Below, one piece after another: positions 6,171 to 11,175 of a stretch of DNA of 11,175 nucleotides. The translations under genes were made by a program, and so were the position numbers. Positions within the stretch are counted from its first letter, which is position 1. Each line of letters starts with the position of its first letter. Source of the DNA: Candidatus Heimdallarchaeota archaeon (GTDB taxonomy: Archaea; Asgardarchaeota; Heimdallarchaeia; Heimdallarchaeales; Heimdallarchaeaceae); NCBI GenBank assembly GCA_016839985.1, contig JAEOTG010000205.1:1-11175 (forward strand), given 5' to 3'. The notes beneath the pieces were generated by a model. That model saw nothing but the letters and a program-made list of their open reading frames with translations, had not been told where the DNA came from and did not search any database.

Positions 6171-6924
6171 CAGATTTCAATTATCAAAATTTTTCACAAG
6201 CGGAACTATGATGGTATTAGTATTTTATGTAATTTTAGCAATTTTTTCTGTTGGATTACGTAATACTAGTTTACCAGGTTTGAATGTTATACAATTACTC
6301 TTTCTTCCAATAATTATAGGAATTGCAGGAATAGGATGGGGGGCATATAATTTTACTTTTGACGAAAAAGAACCTTGGGAAAATGGAAAAAAAATTCTCT
6401 TCTTTATTTTAGCAGGAACAGTGTTTTTACTACTTGGTCAAATTGCATTAATTATAGCTGGATATGACAATGTGCAAGAAGTAGCTATTCGTCCAAGTTA
6501 TTTAATTGTAGGAGATACTCTGATGATACTTTCTTGCCTAGTTTTAGCTATAGGTTTCTTTTTCTTACGCAAACAACTTCTTCAAAAGTATCTCAAAAAA
6601 ATCTTCATTAAAAATCCAAATTTATTCATAGTATTTTCTTATCTCTTGCAAGCAGTTGCATACATTCTTTTCTTTACAGCATATTTCACAACTCAAGGGA
6701 ATACACAAACAATATTGGATGTTTTTGGGAAACAAGCAGCAGCATATAGTCTTTTCTTTTCAGCATATTTCTTAAATCAAGTGACTACACAAATGATATT
6801 AGATGCTATTGGTATTGGAATCGCTGTAATTGCTTTAATATTTCTATTAGTAGGTTTTATCCCTGTAAACATATCTTTTAGAACATATCCACACTTAGTA
6901 GAGGATGAAACATTGCGAAAATAG
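6160..6924 (+). CDS. Membrane protein with internal helix duplication, cassette gene 3
   Basis: 254 residues from ATG 6160, unrecognised family. Hydrophobic segments lie at about 17-33, 43-60, 78-101, 114-137 and 154-176, an extra copy at 193-205, and a last one at 218-240. It shares layout with genes 1 and 2 (a charged loop after helix 2, SYLLQ at helix 5). A 28-residue unit is present twice in tandem (165-192 and 193-220; 16 of 28 identical), each starting AxAYxLFFxAYF. The duplication lies between helix 5 and the last helix; relative to the siblings this looks like an insertion that adds a helix and could flip or lengthen the C-terminal half. The start overlaps the end of gene 2 by 11 bp; GTG 6157 or even ATT 6166 are alternatives given the SD position. 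The gene converges on the next one with a 5-bp gap. Function unknown. Confidence 0.75.
   Translation: MKINRFQLSKFFTSGTMMVLVFYVILAIFSVGLRNTSLPGLNVIQLLFLPIIIGIAGIGWGAYNFTFDEKEPWENGKKILFFILAGTVFLLLGQIALIIAGYDNVQEVAIRPSYLIVGDTLMILSCLVLAIGFFFLRKQLLQKYLKKIFIKNPNLFIVFSYLLQAVAYILFFTAYFTTQGNTQTILDVFGKQAAAYSLFFSAYFLNQVTTQMILDAIGIGIAVIALIFLLVGFIPVNISFRTYPHLVEDETLRK
6652..6819 (+). repeat. 84-bp in-frame tandem duplication
   Basis: Two adjacent 84-bp units (6652-6735 and 6736-6819) match at about 64 of 84 bases in an ungapped hand alignment, best in the first half (CTTTTCTTT, CAGCATATTTC) and decaying at the end. The unit is exactly 28 codons, so the reading frame is kept. It encodes a hydrophobic segment plus a polar turn and lies inside cassette gene 3. 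Confidence 0.85.
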
Positions 6925-6929
6925 GAGAG

Positions 6930-7853
6930 CTATTTCGTAGATGAAAGAAGAGCATATGATGTCTGGATTAGATCGTTGATTTTTCTTTCTATATGCTCAG
7001 AATTTGATAAAATTGCAAAGGAAACTTGAAAATTAGTAGCTCCTTCAGTTAGAAAGATAATTTCAGTTAGAGTGTTTGCTATTTCATTGAGTTTCTCTGT
7101 TTCATCATTCTTTAAAATCGCTAAAAATGATACAAAAATATCTGTCTCTCTTTTAGTTTTCAGGTATTCCACAGTTTTCTTCATTTTATTAACTTGATGT
7201 AAGTCTAAAGGCTCGAAAATGAAAAGAAAACCTTCTGCTTGTTCAAATAATAAAGGAGCTAATGAAACTAAATCTCTTTTATAATCGATTATAGACATTT
7301 GGCATGAAAAAACATCATTTCCAATCGTCTTTTCAAAATTGATTGGTTCATACCCACCCATGAATTGATAATTGATCTGAGCTCCTTCTTTTGAGAAATA
7401 CTTATCTATAACTTTCTGAACAAGAAAGTTGTCTCCATAGACAGATATTTTTGCTCTAGGTTGTTCATCTGTTACTAGTCTAACAGGTGAAGTTTCTTTG
7501 ATTACTTCATCTTTTTGTGTTTGAGCTTTTGAAAAACTATCAGGTTCAGTGTTTTGATGCCAATTAATGAATTTATCTTTAATTTCCTCTTTTGCATCCA
7601 TAACTAATTCAGGTGTTATAGAAACCTTCTTCTCATAAATAGAGAGTCCATAAGCCATTGGGAGTGTTTTTATAAAATTAGATAAGGCAGTTGGATCAAT
7701 ATCTATTATAGATGAAAGAATATCTAAATCCCAAACATTCTTTTTTTCTATTAAAGACAATAAATGTTCAGCTAATGATGTTTCTTTGTCCATACTCATT
7801 AAACTATCTGTTTTTAATAGTTTAAAATATTTTCTTAAGTTTGCTAATTGCAT
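6930..7853 (-). CDS. Winged-helix-like domain plus degenerate Ras-like GTPase fold
   Basis: 307 residues, no named family. Residues about 20-95 are helical with a strand pair and resemble a winged helix (AEHLLSLIEKK, ILSSIIDIDPTALSNFI, then YGLSIYEKKVSIT). A polar linker runs from about 96 to 132. Residues 135-304 follow a Ras/Rab-like order: KISVYGDNFLVQKVID (strand 1 and P-loop), INYQFMGGYEPINFEKTIG (switch I region), FSCQMSIIDYKRD (strand 3 and switch II), EQAEGFLFIFEPLD (strand 4), VSFLAILKNDE (strand 5), then FAILSNSE (strand 6) and a final helix. Nucleotide motifs are broken: GDNFLVQK for GxxxxGK[ST], DYKR for DxxG, LKND for NKxD. GTP binding is therefore unlikely and a pseudo-GTPase scaffold is inferred. 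ATG 7853 is the only good start. It is convergent with the membrane cassette and divergent from the TauE-type gene; promoter evidence is weak (TTTAAAC near 7881-7890). Confidence 0.6.
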   Translation of the reverse strand: MQLANLRKYFKLLKTDSLMSMDKETSLAEHLLSLIEKKNVWDLDILSSIIDIDPTALSNFIKTLPMAYGLSIYEKKVSITPELVMDAKEEIKDKFINWHQNTEPDSFSKAQTQKDEVIKETSPVRLVTDEQPRAKISVYGDNFLVQKVIDKYFSKEGAQINYQFMGGYEPINFEKTIGNDVFSCQMSIIDYKRDLVSLAPLLFEQAEGFLFIFEPLDLHQVNKMKKTVEYLKTKRETDIFVSFLAILKNDETEKLNEIANTLTEIIFLTEGATNFQVSFAILSNSEHIERKINDLIQTSYALLSSTK

Positions 7854-7858
7854 TAAAG

Positions 7859-7866
7859 TTTTAAAG
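7859..7866 (+). promoter_or_regulatory. Possible TATA box for the TauE-type exporter
   Basis: TTTTAAAG would place transcription start near 7888, giving a short leader that contains GGTG (7893-7896) five bases before ATG 7902. This supports the ATG over the in-frame GTG at 7866, which overlaps the box. The element is a poor TATA match. Confidence 0.3.
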
Positions 7867-7901
7867 TGATACAGTCTGTAAGTTTAAACAATGGTGTAAA
7901 A

Positions 7902-8846
7902 ATGGTTCTATTTGCAGATTTTCAATGGTGGACCTACATTGCTCTGTTTGGAGCTGGACTGGTTAGTGGTGCAGTTTCACCAACTTTTGGTATTGGTGGA
8001 GGTCTTTTGAATGTCCCTATCTTGTTACTAGGATTTTCCTTTCTTTTAGGAAGTGATCCTGGGAGTACTGCAACAGCTACCTCTCTAGGAGTAATCTTAT
8101 TTACATCATTGAGTGGATCAATTTCTTACATTAGAGAGAGAAGAATTGATTTTCGAATCGCCTTGACATTCATGATTTTTGCAATTCCAGGTGCAGCATC
8201 TGGAGGTTTATTCTCAAATTGGCTTAAGGAGCAGAATTATGAAACTGATATGTTTCAAATTATATTTGCTAGTACTATGATAACTATTGCAATTTACAAA
8301 ATAACGACAATCTATCTTCAACGGAGAAAAAAGAAAAGAGGTATAATTTCAGAAGATGATGAGTGCATGGAATTGGAATGTGATGAAGAACAACTAAATA
8401 AGCCTTTATGGAAACAAACTGTGTTATATCGTGATTTTGAAGATAAAAGAGGTGTAAAATTTACATACAAAGCCAAACTAATTCCAGGTATTTTCATTGC
8501 TTCCATAGGAGGTTTTATTGGGGCAACTCTTGGACTTGGTGGCGGTGTTATCTATGTACCTATTTTAACTATGGCTCTTGGTATACCAGCAGCTATTGCA
8601 ACAGCTACCTCAACATTCACCATTTTATTCGCTACACCTTTTGCAGTTGGTATTAGATCTATTGATAATATAATACGTTGGGATATTGTCTTCTGTATGG
8701 CAGCAGGAACTGTCATTACAGCTAATATAGTACCTAGATTTCTACACAAAATTAAATCAGAATTTATCCTAACAGGTTTCTGGATAATCGCAATAGGTGC
8801 TGCAATTAGACTTCTAATAAAAGTTCTAACTGAAGCTCCTATCTAA
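7902..8846 (+). CDS. TauE/SafE-family membrane exporter
   Basis: A 314-residue polytopic membrane protein of the TauE/SafE (sulfite/organosulfonate exporter) family. The two family repeats are clear: FGIGGGLLNVPIL (29-41) with TATATSLGVIL, and LGLGGGVIYVPIL (210-222) with TATSTFTILF. Each repeat starts with the glycine-rich helix and is followed by hydrophobic segments, eight or so in total. The repeats are separated by a hydrophilic loop (about 140-192), longer than I would expect, with a basic run (RRKKKR) and an acidic patch holding Cys155 and Cys160. The start was set at ATG 7902, preceded by GGTG, not the GTG at 7866. Members move sulfite, sulfonates or other small anions; the substrate here is unknown because no sulfur gene is adjacent. 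It is convergent with the epimerase gene with no base between the stop codons. Confidence 0.88.
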   Translation: MVLFADFQWWTYIALFGAGLVSGAVSPTFGIGGGLLNVPILLLGFSFLLGSDPGSTATATSLGVILFTSLSGSISYIRERRIDFRIALTFMIFAIPGAASGGLFSNWLKEQNYETDMFQIIFASTMITIAIYKITTIYLQRRKKKRGIISEDDECMELECDEEQLNKPLWKQTVLYRDFEDKRGVKFTYKAKLIPGIFIASIGGFIGATLGLGGGVIYVPILTMALGIPAAIATATSTFTILFATPFAVGIRSIDNIIRWDIVFCMAAGTVITANIVPRFLHKIKSEFILTGFWIIAIGAAIRLLIKVLTEAPI

Positions 8847-10166
8847 TCATTTAATGATAACTCTGATCCTATAACCTTTTTTCAATTCATCAGGAATTGG
8901 AATGGGCTGTCCCTGTTCATCATAAACCATTGTTACTTGGCAATTGAAGTTGTTTTCCACTACTGAACGTTCCATATCTCCTTTCATATCTATCAGAAAG
9001 AATGATTTTGATCCATGTTTATACAATTCTGGAGATTTAAATTCCATATTAGCCCATCTTTCTTCTATTATATTCAGAATTTTACTACTTGCATAACCAT
9101 CACCATAAGGAGAACCAAATTCCTCAAAATTTTTTATTAAATCATCATTTGCTAATGTTTGATTTAGTAATTGAATAATCTCTTTTTCATCAATCCTTAC
9201 AAGTGTGTTTATTTGTGATTCTACCGTTTCAGGTCTCTCAGTGTTTGGTCTTATTGTAATGCAAGGTTTCTTAAGAATAGAAGCTTCTTCTTGCAAACCT
9301 CCTGAATCAGTTAAAATAATTTTACATCTCTCATCTTTTAATAATCTCAGGATAGACAAATAATCAATAGAAGTATAGATATGAACATTCTTATTCTCTT
9401 GAAGTTTTTCGAAAAGATTAAACTTTTTCATTTGTTTTTCTGTTCTAGGATGCATTAGGAATACGATTGGCAGTAGATTGTAATTAGACAGAGCATTTGA
9501 TATTTCTTTGAGATTTTGTTTGTTATCTACATTCGATATTCGATGAAAAGTGCAAATAATAAACTCCTCTTTAATTTCATTTAGTATTTCTTTTGCTTTG
9601 GGTGTGTATCTCTCGAAAATTTTTTCACTATAGAGTCTTATGGAATCAACGATGGTGTTGCCAGTAAAATAGATTCTTTCAGGATCTAATCCCTCATAAA
9701 GCAAATTTGTCATTGCTCGTTGAGATGGAGCAAACAAAAGTGAAGAGATACTATCTACAAGTTTTCTATTAATCTCTTCTGGCATTGTATTATCATACGA
9801 ACGTAATCCTGCTTCAATATGCCCAAAAGGTATGTTATTTTGAATACTTGCTAGACAACTTGCAACTACACTATTTGTATCTCCCACAGCTAAAACAATG
9901 TTTGGTTGTATTTTTTTGAATTCATCTCCAAGTTTACTAATCATTTCTCCTAATTGAACGCTCTTATTCTCAGATTGAATGTCTAGATTAACATTTGGTG
10001 AAGGTAAATTCATAGATTCAAAAAACTGCTTTGACATTTCTTGGCTATAATGTTGCCCTGTGTGAATGATATAAATTTGAAGATTCCGAATCCTCGCTTC
10101 ATTTATAATAGGAGCCATTTTTATTATTTCAGGTCTTGTTCCAACTACTAAAGCAATAGAACCCAT
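8847..10166 (-). CDS. wecB: UDP-N-acetylglucosamine 2-epimerase, non-hydrolysing
   Basis: A 439-residue GT-B-fold cytosolic enzyme that interconverts UDP-GlcNAc and UDP-ManNAc for surface or N-linked glycans. Motifs in order: GTRPEIIKMAP (9-19), HTGQHY (35-40), GDTNS (95-99), HIEAGLRS (116-123), PEEINR (129-134), GNTIVD (169-174), TFHR (206-209), DSGGLQEEA (287-295), RPNTERPE (306-313) and GDGYAS (355-360). Asp96, Glu118, Glu131 and His208 correspond to the usual catalytic positions. Two oddities: HRISN (208-212) stands where most members have HRxEN, and the core ends near 372, leaving about 65 extra residues with a strand-rich pattern (SFFLIDMKG, then YDEQGQPIPIPDELKKGYRIRVIIK-like end). ATG 10166 is preferred over TTG 10169; a TATA box about 28 bp upstream supports a leaderless start. 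No ManNAc dehydrogenase or transferase gene is present in the window. Confidence 0.92.
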   Translation of the reverse strand: MGSIALVVGTRPEIIKMAPIINEARIRNLQIYIIHTGQHYSQEMSKQFFESMNLPSPNVNLDIQSENKSVQLGEMISKLGDEFKKIQPNIVLAVGDTNSVVASCLASIQNNIPFGHIEAGLRSYDNTMPEEINRKLVDSISSLLFAPSQRAMTNLLYEGLDPERIYFTGNTIVDSIRLYSEKIFERYTPKAKEILNEIKEEFIICTFHRISNVDNKQNLKEISNALSNYNLLPIVFLMHPRTEKQMKKFNLFEKLQENKNVHIYTSIDYLSILRLLKDERCKIILTDSGGLQEEASILKKPCITIRPNTERPETVESQINTLVRIDEKEIIQLLNQTLANDDLIKNFEEFGSPYGDGYASSKILNIIEERWANMEFKSPELYKHGSKSFFLIDMKGDMERSVVENNFNCQVTMVYDEQGQPIPIPDELKKGYRIRVIIK

Positions 10167-10190
10167 CAATATCTTGTTACCATAAAGAAG

Positions 10191-10198
10191 AATATAAA
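10191..10198 (-). promoter_or_regulatory. TATA box for the epimerase gene
   Basis: The minus strand reads TTTATATT, centred about 28 bp before the ATG at 10166. The epimerase therefore probably has its own promoter rather than depending on the membrane protein gene 55-60 bp upstream. It suits a leaderless transcript. Confidence 0.55.
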
Positions 10199-10224
10199 TC
10201 TTAGTGATTTAATATAGTTTTAAC

Positions 10225-11175
10225 CTAAGAGATAAGATAAAAATTCTTTTCGAGTATGTCAAGCAAATATTCTATTTGTTCCTCTGAAAGTAGTTGATTA
10301 GCTTCAAAATCTTTCAGATAATCATTGATTTGTGTCAGTATAGCTTTAGCAGTTTTTTCAAGTAATTTGCTTGATATTTTTGTTTGGATGATCATGAATA
10401 TCTTCTCGCTGGCATAAAATGATAAAGTAGATGTTGTCGTTTTTAATTCTTTAAACTGCTCTTCGCTTGTTGTAGCGACATAATCATGAACAAAATGAAA
10501 TAATCCAGATAAGTATCCTGAAGCAGCAATGATTTTCTCTTCGAAAGAAATTCTCATACTTCTTAATGGTGAATAACCTAATAGTGGATTGCCTTCTCTA
10601 TCAACAATTAGTATTGTATCTATGCCATGTGACATCGATTGACTTTGATAAACTGATACAACTGAAACTACTAGAAAAGTATAAACAACATCTACAATCT
10701 CAAAGTATTCCATATTATTCTCTACTAGTCTTCGTCTAATTGTAACAATGAATGCAAATCCTATTAGCATCAAAATTATAAATAGAGTAACGTCTCTTTT
10801 CAGTTTTAGTCTTCTTTTCTTAGAAATTTTCGCAAGTTTCAGATATCTTACATATACCCCTATAAAGAGAAAAGCACTTACTAAAATACAAAAACCATAG
10901 ATGAAGCTGTAGATATCAGTATAAATTACATTATATATTGAAATTGTTAAGGTTTTGAATTCTAAGAGACTAGCTTCTAAAGGAATTAGAACAAAATATA
11001 GTACAAAAACACCTAAACTTGCAGTAACAATTCGATTTGCTCTAGAAGGTAAAATCATAGATTGTTCCAAGCATGCACCAAACAGAATTATTAATGATAT
11101 AGATTGAAAAATTTGTAATAATCTGTATAATGAAGCAGTTTCATATGTATACTCAAGAGCATCGATTATTATGAA
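10225..11175 (-). CDS. Membrane protein with C-terminal longin/roadblock-like domain (partial)
   Basis: At least 316 residues; the 5' end is beyond the right edge. The frame stays open from a TTG at 11070 to the window end, and the extra 35 residues look coding: they contain another hydrophobic helix (SISLIILFGACL), so neither TTG 11070 nor ATG 11058 is likely the true start. In window numbering, hydrophobic segments lie at about 19-36, 46-70, 84-110, 126-146 and 158-178, with a basic loop (KISKKRRLKLKR) after the third. Residues about 185-290 read as a longin/roadblock-like fold: strand pair TILIVDREGNPLLGYSPL, a helix (EEKIIAASGYLSGLFHF), strands around STLSFYASEKIFMIIQT, a second helix, then an extra helical tail. 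Such membrane-plus-longin proteins are common in Asgard archaea and are thought to sense or recruit small GTPases; that role is inferred here. It may resemble a seven-helix sensor module if two helices lie upstream. Confidence 0.7.
   Translation of the reverse strand, partial: FIIIDALEYTYETASLYRLLQIFQSISLIILFGACLEQSMILPSRANRIVTASLGVFVLYFVLIPLEASLLEFKTLTISIYNVIYTDIYSFIYGFCILVSAFLFIGVYVRYLKLAKISKKRRLKLKRDVTLFIILMLIGFAFIVTIRRRLVENNMEYFEIVDVVYTFLVVSVVSVYQSQSMSHGIDTILIVDREGNPLLGYSPLRSMRISFEEKIIAASGYLSGLFHFVHDYVATTSEEQFKELKTTTSTLSFYASEKIFMIIQTKISSKLLEKTAKAILTQINDYLKDFEANQLLSEEQIEYLLDILEKNFYLIS

Noticed and set aside
7866..7868. GTG as the start of the TauE-type exporter
   Set aside because: It overlaps the putative TATA element; ATG 7902 has GGTG at proper spacing and starts just before the first family repeat.
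8318..8749. Two minus-strand open frames (62 and 65 residues)
   Set aside because: Both are antisense to the clear TauE-type exporter gene, with no start signals or recognisable motifs.
11068..11070. TTG as the start of the right-hand membrane protein
   Set aside because: The same frame is open to the window edge and encodes another hydrophobic helix, so the real start is outside the window.
1..11175. Mobile elements, CRISPR arrays, tRNA or rRNA genes
   Set aside because: I saw no transposase or integrase motifs, no regularly spaced direct repeats and no tRNA-like GGTTCRA arm in the short intergenic gaps.

Overview
The window (11,175 bp, AT-rich, roughly 30% GC by eye) looks like an archaeal chromosome, most likely an Asgard (Promethearchaeota) archaeon. 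Several genes have an archaeal TATA box (TTTATATA-like) centred about 26-28 bp before the ATG, which implies leaderless mRNAs. Genes inside an operon instead carry GGTGAT-type Shine-Dalgarno sequences. The protein content also fits Asgard: a longin/roadblock-like domain fused to membrane helices, and two proteins with Ras-like folds that have lost the nucleotide-binding motifs. The lineage is an inference; there is no marker gene such as rRNA.

Layout. (1) 37-1749, minus strand: a tandem pair of paralogous alpha/beta hydrolases with a Cys-Asp-His triad. (2) 1888-2757, plus strand: a DegV-family lipid-binding protein, divergent from the hydrolases. (3) 2784-4414, minus strand: a small four-helix membrane protein followed by a longin-like plus pseudo-GTPase protein. 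(4) 4521-6924, plus strand: a tight three-gene operon of paralogous six-helix membrane proteins; the first ends in a zinc ribbon and the third contains a recent in-frame 84-bp tandem duplication. (5) 6930-7853, minus strand: a winged-helix-like plus pseudo-GTPase protein, convergent with that operon. (6) 7902-8846, plus strand: a TauE/SafE-type anion exporter. (7) 8847-10166, minus strand: a non-hydrolysing UDP-GlcNAc 2-epimerase (WecB type) with an unusual C-terminal extension. (8) 10225 to the right edge, minus strand: a multi-helix membrane protein with a C-terminal longin/roadblock-like domain, truncated by the window.

How the genes may work together. The centre (2784-7853) is the most unusual part: two degenerate small-GTPase-fold proteins bracket four uncharacterised membrane proteins, and the two transcription units diverge from a 106-bp promoter region. 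This could be a membrane-associated regulatory or trafficking module, but only the arrangement and folds support that. The epimerase, exporter, DegV and hydrolases are ordinary metabolic genes with no obvious link to it. I saw no RNA genes, CRISPR array, insertion sequence or integrase, and no gene-free stretch exceeds 140 bp.
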